Below, one piece after another: positions 25,685-37,613 of a stretch of DNA of 64,000 bases. Source of the stretch: Todiramphus chloris collaris (lineage: Eukaryota > Chordata > Aves > Coraciiformes > Alcedinidae). The stretch spans positions 6,190,254 through 6,254,253 of the forward strand of contig JANVCC010000030.1 in NCBI GenBank assembly GCA_025345505.1, written 5' to 3'. Numbering within the stretch: the first letter of the stretch is position 1; each line of letters starts with the position of its first letter. The translations under genes were made by a program, and so were the position numbers. Below the pieces are notes generated by a model. That model was given only the letters and a program-made list of their open reading frames with translations. It had not been told where the DNA came from and did no database searches.

Positions 25685-25765
25685 ATGTCCCTGCTCACTC
25701 CAGGGGGGAAGGAGCTGCACTAGATGACCTTGAGAGGTCCCTTCCAACCAAACCATTCTGATTCC
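25685..25765 (+). mobile_element. CR1 LINE 3' end fragment
   Basis: GAGCTGCACTAGATGACCTT followed by GAGAGGTCCCTTCCAACCAA and ACCATTCTGATTC is a CR1 3' terminus. The 5' limit is uncertain. It is separated by about 160 bp from the oppositely oriented copy at 25.4 kb. Confidence 0.85.
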
Positions 25766-27544
25766 TCCTGTCCTGTGTGTCTCTGCACAGACCTATTCCT
25801 GGGTTCATAAGAAATTGGTCATGCTTAGAGTGCTTTAGACAGCAAACAAGCATCAGGTCCAGGGGGGAAGTTATTCCCCTCTCCATAGAGTCAGTCTATA
25901 TGGACTCTGGGATTGAAAGGACAAGAGGCAGAGGACACAAAGTCCTCACTTTTCTAATCTTCATCCCCTCCTTCAGTGTAAGTGTGAAGAAATGTACTCT
26001 AATTTTGGAGTTAGACCTGCATTGGGTGGAGTGTTGGGCTTACTGACTCAAACTTCCCTTGGGAAGGATTCTGTCCTTCCAGAGTGAAAATTTGCCAAGT
26101 AACTCAATAAAAAGGAGGGCTGACCCCCTACTAATGAAGTAAAAAAAAAAAAAATTAAAAGAAATACTTTTAAAATAAAATTTTAACACTCAATAAAATA
26201 ATAATATAGACAAAACTCGTAAAAAAACCCCCAACTTTTACCTTGATCTCTCTCATTTCTGTCCCCAGCATCTGCACTCTGTTACATATTTGGCGTTTTC
26301 CCTTTAATGTGTGGTTTGACTGTGCCCTATACTTTAGATGTTTCTTGATAGTAGGACAGTTCACTATTCTAATAACTTGGAAAAATAAGCATTACCCTTT
26401 ATTTGTCATGGAATCCATTGTGAAGGGGGAAATTGCCACCACCCAAACCAACATGAATTGTTACCAGACTGAAGTGGCCATTGACAAGGAAGCATCTATT
26501 GTCTACAACAATCATTCTTCATGCTTTGTTTTTCTGTGCCACAGCACAGAAACAGTTGTTTTCCTCATGGATTGGTGCTCAGAACCTCCTTCTTGGTTAA
26601 AGTTTCTTCTATGTGCTACCTGACTACAGCAGTGAAAATGCAGAAGCAAAAAGAAGTAAGTTTATATCCAGAAGCTGGATGGTATCTTCATTAGGCTGCA
26701 GTTCGTTTTACAAGTGTTTGGATCGCTCCTTTCGGCATTCCATATCAATCTTCAATTTCAAAACTTTTGACTGAATCTTTCTAAAATCAAATATAAATTT
26801 CCCATGGGTTTCAACATTTGCAACTATTACATGATTTTGCCCCTCTTCAGTGCACAACACTCATGCACGTCACCAAATCATATGGAAATGCAAACACAGT
26901 TACCCAGGTTTGCAGATAGCAAGTCCTATGTACTGTCATGGTCATCACAAGATCAGATAAGCCAATAATTGCTTTGGATTGACTTCCAGGAGTTATTAGT
27001 GCTTTTATTCTCCACAGAAGAGCTACCAAGGTGTTAATGGTATTAGTTTTCTCCGATTTAAGGTTCCCCACAGATCTTAGCCAATGTTTTGGTCCTTATT
27101 GACATTGTTCTGTGAACTACGACTCAATAAATTAGCCAGAAGTTTGTTTTAGATTAATTACGATATGAGGAGCTTGACATTCTCCATCTGGAGCAGAGTT
27201 TTGAGTTGCCTCCTGCTGGGGGATGAACCATTTGATTCGTAAAAAGGCACTTCATTTACTAAAACATATCATTTCCAACTTCAGCTTTTCTCATTAGGGC
27301 TGCTACTGTAAGATCTAAACGATGTTCTTGAACTGCATCCTGTGCAAACCACAGATTTCACTGAAGGAAAGGGGTGACACTTAGGACAGCGGCGGGGTGG
27401 TTCCATGGCTAAGCATCTGAGGAGCAATTCAACTCTTGTTTCCTCCCCCCTTGCTTCTCCCACCTTGATAAACATAAAATCTCAAAAAAAACCCTCACAA
27501 TTAGAAGGACACAAAGCTTCGTGCAAGCAGCTAGGAACATGGGT
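25766..27544. other. Unique sequence, no gene seen
   Basis: Contains an A-rich run near 26140-26160. A plus-strand frame of 126 codons (26243-26623) has no recognisable domain and no splice or start context that would make it convincing. Confidence 0.5.
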
Positions 27545-27954
27545 GTAGAGCACAAGTCTTATGAGAAGCAGATGAGGTACCTGGGGTTGTTCAGCCTGGA
27601 AAAAAGGAGGCTCAGGGGAGACCTTCTTGCTCTCAACAACTCCCTGACAGGAGGTTAGAGCCAGGTCGGGTCGGTCTCTTCTCCCACTGAACAAGTGATA
27701 GGACACAGTGAAATGGCCTCAGGTTGCACCAGGGGAGGTTTAGGTTGGACATGAGGACAAATTTCTTCCCTGAAAAGGTTGTCAAGACCTGGCTCAGGCT
27801 GCCAAGGGTAGTGGTGAATTCCCCATCCCTGGAGGGATGGAAAAGGTGTGATGTGGTGCTGAGAGATCTGGTTTAGTGGTGACCTGGCAGTGCTGGTTTG
27901 ACATTCGGAGTTGATGATCTTGAAGATCTCTGGCAACAAAAATGATTCTATGAA
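27545..27954 (+). mobile_element. CR1 LINE 3' fragment
   Basis: It runs from GAGCACAAGTCTTATGAG through GGGGTTGTTCAGCCTGGAAA, AAGTGATAGGACACAGTG and CCCCATCCCTGGAGGGATGG to the terminus AAAATGATTCTATGAA. It is about 410 bp of the ORF2 tail and 3' end. The minus-strand frames over it are antisense. The same segment lies inverted at 41.35-41.79 kb. Confidence 0.95.
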
Positions 27955-28651
27955 CTATGGCCAAGAACCCCTTGTTGATGCTATCACTGAGTATTATATT
28001 TCATAATAACACTGTGTCCAGATCAGAAAATATAAGCATACATCAGAATGCTTTTATGTATAATCTTAATAAAAAAAGAAAGGAATAAAATGCAAGAAAC
28101 CCACAAACCCAGTATTATTCTATGGGCTAGGTGAAAACATTAGCAAAAAAAGATTTATGGGAGCACAGGCATTGGGAGACTCATAAACCAGGTGTACTTT
28201 CAAACTTTAATGAGGACAGTGGCTGGGGAATGTAGCTCTGTGAATACTGAATCGCGCCGTGGATTCAAAACATCTTACCTGGGTACTCTGCACAGTGAGA
28301 TCGCTGCACTTGCAAGATGCTAACTTGCTAATGCCCCTGCTACTCCTAAACATGCTGCCGCAGAGGATTAGCTCTTCCTCCCCTCCCAGCACTTCAAATG
28401 GAGCAGACAAAAAAAAATGAATATTACATGGTATTCTTTTAACACAGATATGATTACACCTTTCATTGGTGATGTGTTAATTTTCTAACCTTATTATACT
28501 ATCCTTTCACATTGGCAGAACAATTGAATTTTCTGCTAGTGGAATTTATTCCAGAATCAGAAATTTCAGGGCCATCAGAAACACTGCAAGTATTTCTTCT
28601 GCACTACAGATTGTGATTTTATTTCCTGGTCCCTTCATCTGACCCAATAAC
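27955..28651. other. Unique sequence, no gene seen
   Basis: AT-rich. No exon, transposon or RNA gene was recognised. Confidence 0.55.
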
Positions 28652-28933
28652 TCATGCTGAAAATAGATCATACATTTTTAGGAAGAGATTCAATCTTATT
28701 TTACAGATCCACATTGATGCTGCATGAACCACATCCATTATTAATTTGTTCCAATGCTTAATTACCCTTGTTAAGAATACAATTAAGAAACTGTCTGATT
28801 TCTGTTTGACCTTTTCTGCTTTCAATTTCCTTCCAGTTCTGTCAAAATGTTCTGATAATGATTCTGTGTTCAATTTCCTTCCATTTCTGACAAAACTTTT
28901 CTGACAGTGTTCCTCCCAGATTCTCTCTGACAC
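28652..28933 (-). mobile_element. Old CR1-like LINE ORF2 tail, open frame with internal duplication
   Basis: The 93-codon minus-strand frame contains FLTRVIKHWNKL (residues 53-64) followed by MDVVHAASM and LNLFLK. This follows the CR1 ORF2 tail seen in the copies at 9.4 and 30.6 kb (FFTVRV..x[19 protein letters not shown]). The nucleotide sequence is far from the younger copies, so this is an older family. Residues 16-31 and 32-47 are a 16-residue tandem repeat sharing GRKL. Upstream similarity and the 3' terminus are not visible. The intact frame could be chance or slow decay; nothing shows that it is translated. Confidence 0.6.
28821..28915. repeat. 48-bp imperfect tandem duplication
   Basis: Units at 28821-28868 and 28869-28915 both begin with TTCAATTTCCTTCCA and continue with similar TTCTG, CAAAA and TTCTGA segments. 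The period of 48 bp keeps the minus-strand frame. It lies inside the old CR1-like tail. Confidence 0.8.
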
Positions 28934-28935
28934 AC

Positions 28936-29438
28936 CCCTGCAGTTCTAGAACAAGGGGTTATTTACGTTTAATACCCAGGATGGTTATATTCTAACACAA
29001 GTTCTCTTCCTTGTCTAGAGTCTACACAGATAACAAATCAACACCTTTTCAAAGGTGTGTGGTTTATTATGAAGTAGCAGAGTGGCTGGCTCAGCTCGCA
29101 TCAGAGTTATATTTAGACAAAAGTCTAGCATTTAAAGTTCAATTCCAGGGTGTTTGCTAACGCCCCAGATTTATTATTGCAGCTGCAGTGCATCCAAAGG
29201 ACTCAACTGCTGAATCTATCATCCTTTTGGCTAAGGTGTGATCACTGACAATGAGAACAGGTGTAGGAATAAAGGCCAACATTTCTCTAGATACCACAGT
29301 ATTTTCCTGCTTTGCTCTTTGTCTTGCCACCACTAAATGCATGTTTTTAAGAAAACAAAGTGCCTTACATCTTTTCTCTTGAAAACTCTAGGTTGCTGTC
29401 TTTGGGGTTTTTTCTCTCTTGAAAACTCATTTAGTACC
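28936..29438. other. Unique sequence with a short direct repeat
   Basis: TCTCTTGAAAACTC occurs at 29375-29388 and again at 29415-29428, 40 bp apart, just before a CR1 fragment. No gene was seen. Confidence 0.5.
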
Positions 29439-29548
29439 AGGCTGGATGCAGCTCTGAGCAACCTGGTCTAGTGGGAGGCCCATGGCAGGGGGATTGGAAC
29501 TAGGTGAGCCCTAAGGTCCTTTCTAACTCAAGCCACTCTATAATTCCT
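29439..29548 (+). mobile_element. CR1 LINE 3' end fragment
   Basis: GGCTGGATGCAGCTCTGAGC, AACCTGGTCTAGTGGGAGGC, CCATGGCAGGGGGATTGGAA and CCACTCTATAATTCC follow the CR1 3' end closely. About 110 bp remain, 5'-truncated. Confidence 0.93.
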
Positions 29549-30414
29549 TGTTCTCTCAAAAGACAAAACATCCTCCTGATATTTTAATACTCCCCCTCAG
29601 GCTTTATGATTTCAAAGAGGCCAGAAATTCAGCTTATCTGCTCTGCCCATCTTGTATGTGCCTGCACACCCATCCACAGCCCTCCAGACTGATGCCAGCT
29701 TCCGTTCAAGCCAACAGCAGAGCCCTGAAGAATTATAACCTGCTGATTCAGGGAAGGTGTGGGCAACACTGATTTCTGCTCCTGTTTGAAGCTACGTCAT
29801 TATTGCTGGATTACCAATCCCTGCTGATGAGCATGTTTGCTCCACTATGGGTGAATAGAGGCAAACAACCCCAAAACCGTTATGATACTATATGGGTGAC
29901 AGTCAGAGCACATTTTGTTGTATTTGTATCTCCCTGTCTTCTACATATAGTTTCCATGGGAAAATTGCAGAATGCCTACGCATGTTAATTTTTAGTGCAG
30001 CAGGCCGCTAAACCTATCATCTCACAAAAATGTCCTTTTATAGCCTTGTCAATCAGTGTATAATTAGCTGAATTTACATGCAGAACAGATGGCAATTTTG
30101 GAAATGTTTCTTTTACTAAATGCATGTGAGAAGAGAAGGGGAAAAAAAAAAAAAAAATCCAGAACCATGACTTGGGGATTTAATATATATGTATTCCTAA
30201 TGTGGTGTTGAATTAAATTAAGTTCTAAAAATATATAAATATATGCAATAAAATGTGCAGCTAAACACGCCAAGCATTATTAATCAACAAAAAAAATATG
30301 TTTCCCTGGTATTCAGAGAGTAAATAACATACCTCATTGTGGAAAATAAATACCGAGTTTATGGCAACGCCTTCAGTAGATGTCCTCTTTATGGGGAATT
30401 TTCAACAGATTTAG
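29549..30414. other. Unique AT-rich sequence, no gene seen
   Basis: Contains an A-rich run near 30149-30165 and an AT-rich patch at 30180-30260. No exon or RNA gene was recognised. Confidence 0.55.
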
Positions 30415-30935
30415 GATACAGTAACAGAGGATGCAGAGATGGCAGAACTGCTGAATGCCTTCTTTGCCTCAGGGGTCTACTGGAGGGAGTCCAGCAGAGT
30501 CTACAAGGATAGTTAAGAGACTCGAACATTTCTCCTGTGAAGAAAGAATGAGGGAACTGGGGCTGTTTAGTCTTGAGAAGAGAAGGCTGAGAGGGGGATC
30601 TTATTAATGTCTATAAATATCTGAGGGGTGGGTGTCAAGTGGAAGGGTCCAGTCTCTTTTCCATGGTGCCCAGTAATAGGACAAGGAATAATGGGTATAA
30701 GCTAGAACATAGGAAGTTCCATCTCAAGATGAGGAGAAACTTCTTTACTGTGAGGGTGGCAGAGCACTGGAACAGGCTGCCCAGAGAGGTTGTGAAGTCT
30801 CCTTCTCTGGAGACTTTCAAGACCTGTCTGGATGTGTTCCTGTGTGGCCTGCCCTGGGTGATCCTGCTCTAGCAGGGGGGTTGGACTAGATGATCTTTAG
30901 AGATCTCTTCTAACCCCTAATGTTCTATGATTCTA
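30415..30935 (+). mobile_element. CR1 LINE with internal deletion (RT N-terminal piece joined to 3' end)
   Basis: The first 60 bp encode [15 protein letters not shown], the segment just before the RT domain in CR1 ORF2. From about 30485 the sequence jumps to the ORF2 tail: GAGTCCAGCAGAGTCTAC, then AGGGAACTGGGGCTGTTTAG, then a frame with [15 protein letters not shown] and SPSLETFK. It ends with the complete terminus GTTCTATGATTCT at 30935. Most of the RT is therefore missing. Either one copy lost about 1 kb internally or two insertions abut. Its 3' end belongs to the same class as the copies at 9.4 and 25.4 kb. Confidence 0.93.
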
Positions 30936-31019
30936 AGCCACAAAAAGAACATGGACATTCAAAAGACATCCTCAATTCCTTACAAAGAGTGTCTGCCAAG
31001 CAATGTCCCGACAACTGCA

Positions 31020-31434
31020 CTGCATCAAAAACACTGTGGCCAGCAGGTCCAGGAAGGAGTTTCTGCCCCTCTGCTCTAGTGAGACCTCACCTGAAGTAAC
31101 TGTGTCCACTCAGGAGTCCTCACAGCAAAAGAAGAGTATGGACTTATTGGAGCAGGTTCTGAAGAAGCACAAAAATGATCCAAGGGCTGGAACCCTTAGG
31201 CGATGAGGACAGGCTGAGAGAGTTGGGGTTGTTCAGCCTAGAGAAGAGAAAACACCAAGGAGACCTACTTGTGGCCTTTGAGTCCCAAAAAGGGGACTAT
31301 AAGAAATAAGGGGGCAATCTTTTTTAGCAGGGCCTGTTGCAACAGGAAAAGGAGTGATGATTTGAAACTAAAAGAGGAAGTTTTAGACTGGAGAGAAGGA
31401 AGAAATTTTTGATGCAGGGAGTGGTGAGACCCAT
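31020..31434 (+). mobile_element. CR1 LINE fragment lacking its 3' end
   Basis: Begins with CTGCATCAAAAACACTGTGG and encodes NTVASRSRKEFLPLCSS and LLEQVLKKHKNDPRAG, the CR1 segment after the RT palm. It continues with GTTGGGGTTGTTCAGCCTAG and fades near GGGAGTGGTGAGACC. The last ~150 bp of a CR1 element are absent, which normal 5' truncation does not explain. It lies about 85 bp downstream of another CR1 copy in the same orientation. Confidence 0.9.
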
Positions 31435-32438
31435 AAGTTAAGGAAACAAAAAAAACCATAGAAATGTGACATTTTTTTCTTCTTTCTCCCTCCACCTTTC
31501 CTAGGTTTTGACAGCTCAGCATAGAACTGGAAGATAAAGTGCCAAATTAGATGGTAATAAAATGAATAAAATTCTCCAGGTGAAAACTGTACCAATATTC
31601 ACTATTTTGGAAAAAGACATCCCTTCATTTCCAGTCAAATTAAAATGACTTAAAAACTTACCTGAAATTGCTAAAAAGTAATGCAGATTCACTCTTGTCT
31701 ATTAGAACAGGAGCTTCTGGCAGTGGGCTTTTTGCTCTGACAGAGACCGCAAGGACTGAAGCTCTCAGAGAGCTGAAGTTGATGTTTGCAAGACAACATG
31801 CAAGCGTATTCATGAGCTGGATCAAGAATCACACAGCTTCTGTTACCCTGTGCAGAAATTCTACATCACTCATCGCTTTAAAGTATGGTAGCTGGAACTC
31901 AAATTTGAGGTTAGCTTTTTAAATCACAGTCAATTCTTGGGCGTTATATTTTGTATTTTATTGTTGCAATTGATACCCATCTCCCCTCTCAAGTAAGTGC
32001 AGTGGGAATGGCAAGGTCAGGCCCTTTATTAGTAGGAATTACCATAATAATAAGTCAATGTAATATGATTACTGCCTGGATTTGATTTATTACATTCAAG
32101 AAGGAAATGAAGGGCAAAGAATACAGCTTTTGTTTATTATGAGTATTCAAATAAACACTAATAAGATCCCAGATAGTCAGGCACCGAAGTGTTAGAACAT
32201 ATAAGCTAATGAACATTCGGCTCTTTCTCCTTGGGGTACAAAGTTTAAATTAATTATACCTTGGCAGGCAGCTTGACTGCGGGGTCCTTGGAGATGAGTA
32301 GAAATAAATGGAAGAGACTTACTTGGCTGTTGGGTATATCAAACCTATGACAGGGGGATTATTTTTACTACCAATATAACCATGTAGCCCAGAGTAAAAA
32401 GCCCCCAAAAACATAATTAAGAAAAATTATCAGCAAAA
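31435..32438. other. Unique AT-rich sequence, no gene seen
   Basis: Many TAAT/ATTA cores occur between 32000 and 32350, the composition often seen in conserved noncoding elements, but no specific feature was recognised. Confidence 0.5.
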
Positions 32439-32558
32439 TTGGACCTCCTGGGTTATCAAGTCCAGTCACTTGTTATTCTGGGCACATTTCTCATATGATT
32501 CCTTCATAGAGGTATCAAACTCCATCAGCCTAACACTAAAAAATACTTAGGCTTGGAG
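32439..32558 (-). mobile_element. Possible old CR1-like 3' fragment
   Basis: TTGGACCTCCTGGGTTATCA, AGTCCAGTCACTTGTTATTC and GAGGTATCAAACTCCATC resemble the inverted start of old CR1 3' ends (GGGACCTC, CATCTAGTCCA, then a CCTGC-type block). Divergence is high and the terminus is missing, so this is tentative. Confidence 0.4.
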
Positions 32559-35500
32559 TTTTAACACATTTAGGTAATTCCTAAGGAGAGATAACAGGAT
32601 ATACTTTCTTCCAACCAGCATCTTATTCTTGAAATAAATTGGATCAGATCTATATAGCATAACCATGAATTTATCTTGGGAGTTGAATACAATGTAATGT
32701 GATGGAGAGAGGAACTTTTGAAGTCAATAATGCTGCCAAAGTCTGTGTATCACAAAACTTCAGGTATTACTGTGACAAGCAGAGAAGAAAGATAATATTC
32801 AATAAATAGATACAGACAAAAAGGATGTGTAAACTTGAAACACCAAAAAATGCAACTGGTTAAAGCCGTTGAGGTGATTTTCAGAAATGCCACACTACTC
32901 CAGCTTTAAATCCGAACTCTCGATTTGTCCTTTTAGACTATTGCCCTCAACCTGAATGGATAAATTTTGGGTGGAGCATCTCAATGAGCTGTAGTTTAAC
33001 AAGATGTTTCTACTCAGTTACACACCATAAGAATAAGGCGGCTATCAGGCTCCATTTCTGCATATACTCATCTCTATGGTTAGCTTTCATACATGGGAAA
33101 ATGAGATCAATAGGTTAATCCTGGTTGGAAAGCTCAGTCTATGTATTCCATTGTCAGAGACCTACATTAAATTAAATTATACATATACATTTCTTTGAAT
33201 ATCTGAAGCTCAGCAACATAAGACTGCAATAACAACTGAGAGATTAGGGTTTGTAATATGCAATATATTAAAAAAAAATATTGCAAAATGAAGCTAACTT
33301 TTGTTTTCATGAATAAATCGTGGTAATATGAAGCTTAAGATTTTGGTTCAGGAAATTATCATAACTTTACAGAGAAGTAGGAAAAAATTAAATCTCGTGT
33401 ATGAATTACTCTGTACATATTTAATTTGTCTCAGTCAACAGGCTATCCTCCATTCATTTTTTTTTTTTGTATTTAAACAGACAAAAGCAAAGGGAAAAAA
33501 TCTATTATTTTGTGTCTAACAATGTAACTGAATTATGAGGGAAATATGCTTCTGAAATGCGATTAAATCTATCACCACTCCTCACTGGAATCCAGGTGCC
33601 TACCTAAAATTAAATATTTTTGTATGGATTACAGGGAGTTATTCCATCTGTAAGAACAAATGCTAATTATGTGAGGTTTTAGCAATACAGCTACAGACAT
33701 TATTATTACAAGTTGCTTGGCTGGATACTGTCTTTCCATGCTTGAATTCTGGAAGTGGATGGTAGTAAAAGTAGAAAGACCAAGTGGCAATGAGAAGGCT
33801 CTTTTCTAGCTGTTTTAAGTCCTCCACAATGATTTACTGCTGATCAGGGGAGCACTGGTTCTGCAGCAGAGACAGAACTGCAGTACGTTGACACACATCA
33901 CATTAAATGAGAAATTTTGATCTGTTTATATTTTCACAGCGTTATATCCAGGCCTTCTTATTAATACAGTGTAGGTTTAACTACACCAATTCTCAAAACA
34001 AATGCCTGCCCTCCAAATAAACCTCGCGATGCTTTGCTGAGGTGTCAGAGAAAACTAGTAGGAAATATCCAATTAAAACATCCTACCTATGGCACCTGGT
34101 TCTGCCCTTCGAGGGTTTCACTGCTTCGCCTCATACCTGTCACATTAACACACACCTTTCTTCTCCCACTTCAGTGGTGCTCTGACAGCATGTCACTGGG
34201 GGATCCTCTCAAATCTGCATCAAAGCAGGAGTGGGTACATTTTGAAGTACGAGGCATCGCTATTAAAGAGCTCTCCGTGTTCCAGATGAAACCAGGACTC
34301 GAGATTGAAAGTTAACAGTAATATGCTCTGTCATATCCTATATTCCACATCCCACAGCCAGCTCTGTCTAGTCTAAACAGTAAGAGAAAAACACGTGATA
34401 ATAATCTACTCATGGAGTTCAGCAAGCAGTCAATTTCACACAGTCAGCAGAAAATAGCATCTCCATTCTTTCCCTCCTCCAACTGGATAACCAAGTTTCA
34501 GTTTGAAAGATGATGCTGGCGTGGTACCTTGTTGGGTTTAGATGATGAAAAGTTGCCTCTGATCTGTAACCAACAGAACACAAGTCTCCTGTCTTTTTGC
34601 AGGAACAGAATGTGGAAGCAGTTCTGCAGTGCTTTCATGGTCATGTGTCAGACACGCCGACTGCAGCTGAAGACAGGATTCTTAAAAATGGTGTTTTACT
34701 GCAATTACGTTCACTTGGACCATGAAGAAATGCCTGGTTTCTTCATGGCACAGAGTTTTGTTTATAAAAATTGCCTTTCGATTTTATCAGGGAAAATGAT
34801 ACTCTGCTGAATTTCTACATAAAGCCGAGGTGTGTACATATGAAATAAGATTAAAAACAAAAAAATCAGAAGAGTAAAAAATAAATAACAAAGAATGTTT
34901 TGATATAAACATTCTTATTTTGACATGGCAATGTAATATTTGCTCATCCAGAGGCAACACAGACAGTGCTTTGCATAACTCAGATTTGAATCTTGGGGGG
35001 ATCAGCACTAGAGCATTTTATTTAGCTTGGAGCACACCACCTAAATTAATGAAATTCCTTTTAATCTGTCAGCTTTTATTTCCGTTAATGAAGTCTGCAA
35101 ACATGTTAAACTAAATGGTTGAGCGTGGGAAACCAAATGTTTTCCAGATACACAAGGTTTATTGGACTCTCTCTGAAGTCTGCAACAACAGCTGTGTAAA
35201 GGCAGAGCTGCCGCTGGCCCTGGCTCATTGATGTGAGATTGAGATTTTTCTGTCAATGGCTATTGGAGCAACCCCAGAAGATATGGTGCTGCAAAGAGAG
35301 TTTCTCTACTCTTCCACAGAAGTGAAAAAGGGTACCAAAAAAATGTGCCAAAAACCTGCTGTCATAGTGCTCTTCACATGTCCCAAAACAGCAGGTAGTG
35401 TCTCTGTTATGCTTGGCACGTGCCATCTTCTATCAACACAATAGCTGATTTTTGTCAGTGCCCACTCTTTGGCTGTAGCATCAGGGATACACAGACACAT

Positions 35501-37529
35501 TCAGAGAAGTTCCAGGTATGCAAGTGTTCCACCACAACCAGACATTTAATCCTTTTAAACAACAATCACGGTTTGAAAGAATCATTCATGATTCACTTTG
35601 GATCATTTGCATAATGAAGTCATAGGAAGAAGTATAGTAAGTCAAGAAGAGGTGGGGAGGAGACTGAAGGTTGTGGTTTTATCAGGAAAGCTTAAGGCTA
35701 TCAAAATGCTCCATGAAATCACCAAGGATGAAATCCATATTTCCCCACTGAGCTAAACACGACTTGACAATGCCAATGAACTTTCAGAGAAATGACAGAC
35801 AAATTACAGTGTGCGCATGCTAAGCCATGTTGAAACCTTCATTTCTAAAAGGCATCCTGTCAGGAGTTGTAAATACTGCAGACTAACACCAAAAGGTTTT
35901 CTTCCTATTTCCTGTGTCATGTGCTTTAAGGTCCCAGACCACTTACAGGATGTGCAGACTATTCAGTGGGTTGCAAATCAAATTCATTTTGACCAGGAAG
36001 CAAGAAAGGAATACCAAGGTATTTCTGGCCAGTCAGGAAAGGCTTGTCATTTGTCTCTGGAGATCTCCACTAACAGACTACCTCTTCCCAGACGGTCTCA
36101 AACTAAGTCTTCCATATTTGATATGTTGATATTGGCTTTGTTTTGTGGAGTTGTCTTTGTTTGTTGCTTTCAGCACTTGTTCTCGGAAGCAATGTAAAAA
36201 CAAAGGCAGCCCACCATTGGCTGTCATGTATATATGGACACTCTGTTAAGATGCACAACTAGAGAAGGATTTGGTTTACACCCTCTTAAACTGAAGCTGC
36301 AAGAGGCTGCAACACATCAGGCTGGGTTACTCTTAACACCATCCACATCATCTTTTACTGTGTGGTTGTTAGCTGGCCCCACAGAGAGGAGAAAAGAGGA
36401 AAAGCATTGAAGGCTGAGCCTCCAAAAGGCCTTTTAACATCTGCATTATCCTTTCTCTGGCTAATATTCATCCTCAGCTCCCTGGCCAGCCACTGTCCCT
36501 TACCATTTCCCACTCCACAGTTGCTGATTTCAGTCCCCCATGGAGTAGTGCTGAAACACCCTAGTCTCGAGTGGGAACACTTGAAAGGCTTCAATTCCCA
36601 GGTCTGAGCCAGATCCAAAAAACCTCATTTCATCTAATGCTGAAAAATTAGCAATACCTGTGCCTTTTTTTTTTTTCCCCCTACTTAAATACAGCTACAC
36701 ACATAACATCTAATTCTGCAATCATTATTCACGTTGCATAATGTTTTATTCACATGCCTAGCTCCTGTCAGACCAAGTAAGACTATTCAAAAGAACAAAT
36801 GCTGTTTTGGCTGAACAAAGACCAGGGAGCTGAGCTCACAGTACTTCAGGAAACATTTGTACTGGCTGAAACAGCACTGTTAGGATTCAGCTAAGGCTCA
36901 CAAAACCAGGTTTGATTTTGGAAAAGTTTCAGAGACTCATTTTTTCACCAGGAAACTGAGAAATTGTGCTGGAAATAAAAATAACGATATCCACTAAAAG
37001 CTCCTAAAATGAACAAGCAAAAGAGGAGGATTTTCTGCAAAATGGAAAAGTAATTTTCAGACCAAATTTTTTGTTGTTGATTCTGTACTTTTGGTAGCAA
37101 GAAACCTTTGTTAAGTCAACAGCCTGATTTTCAGGACATTTCTAAAAAGCTCCAGTTTGGGTTTCTCTTGTCTTTTTCCTCCTCTCACCATATGCTGTTC
37201 TGACATGCCAGTATATCACAGAGTAAGGCTGTCAGATCCTCCCCCCAGAGCTTTTGCTAAATACTACTAAAACCAACTGTACAGCTCCATCTATCTCACA
37301 CAAAAAAAAGCCCCAAACCAAACCATGAATTGCAACCAAGCCAACAAATTTCCTGTGAAGATCTTGAAAACACTGCTCTTTAATATTAGAGTAATCTGAG
37401 TTATTAACAGTGCTAATTTTGATGCCAATGTGAGGTCAGTTCAGTTTTTGGCCTGATGGAGGAGAAGTAAAACAGCTGCAGAAAACACGTTTCTGTTACA
37501 TTGTGCTTGACGTGGGAATTAATGGGTGC
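32559..37529. other. Unique AT-rich sequence, no gene seen
   Basis: Five kilobases without a clear transposon. Frames at 34034-34315, 34529-34810 and 35811-36197 (up to 128 codons) were examined and show no family features. A good acceptor-like CAG lies at 34600-34602, but no matching donor or known protein follows. Confidence 0.5.
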
Positions 37530-37613
37530 AATTCTATGGCCTGTGTTATGCAGGAGATCAGACAAGATGATCATAGTGGTGCCATCTGGCCTTAAAAATC
37601 TATGAATCTACAT
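37530..37613 (+). mobile_element. Old CR1 LINE 3' end, second terminus type
   Basis: GCAGGAGATCAGACAAGATG, ATCATAGTGGTGCCATCTGG and CCTTAAAAATCTATGAATC match a 3' terminus common in turtle and other reptile CR1 copies. It differs from the CCAACCTAAATCATTC-type and CCAACCCCTAATGTTC-type termini of the other copies here. It is probably an older layer shared more widely among sauropsids. Confidence 0.85.

Noticed and set aside
26243-26623. 126-codon plus-strand frame rich in hydrophobic residues
   Set aside because: No family features, and no supporting splice or promoter context.
34603-34810. Possible exon after a good acceptor (CCTGTCTTTTTGCAG)
   Set aside because: No donor of matching quality and no recognisable protein in any frame; single strong splice sites are frequent by chance.
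35811-36197. 128-codon plus-strand frame
   Set aside because: No family features, and overlapped by a second frame of similar character.
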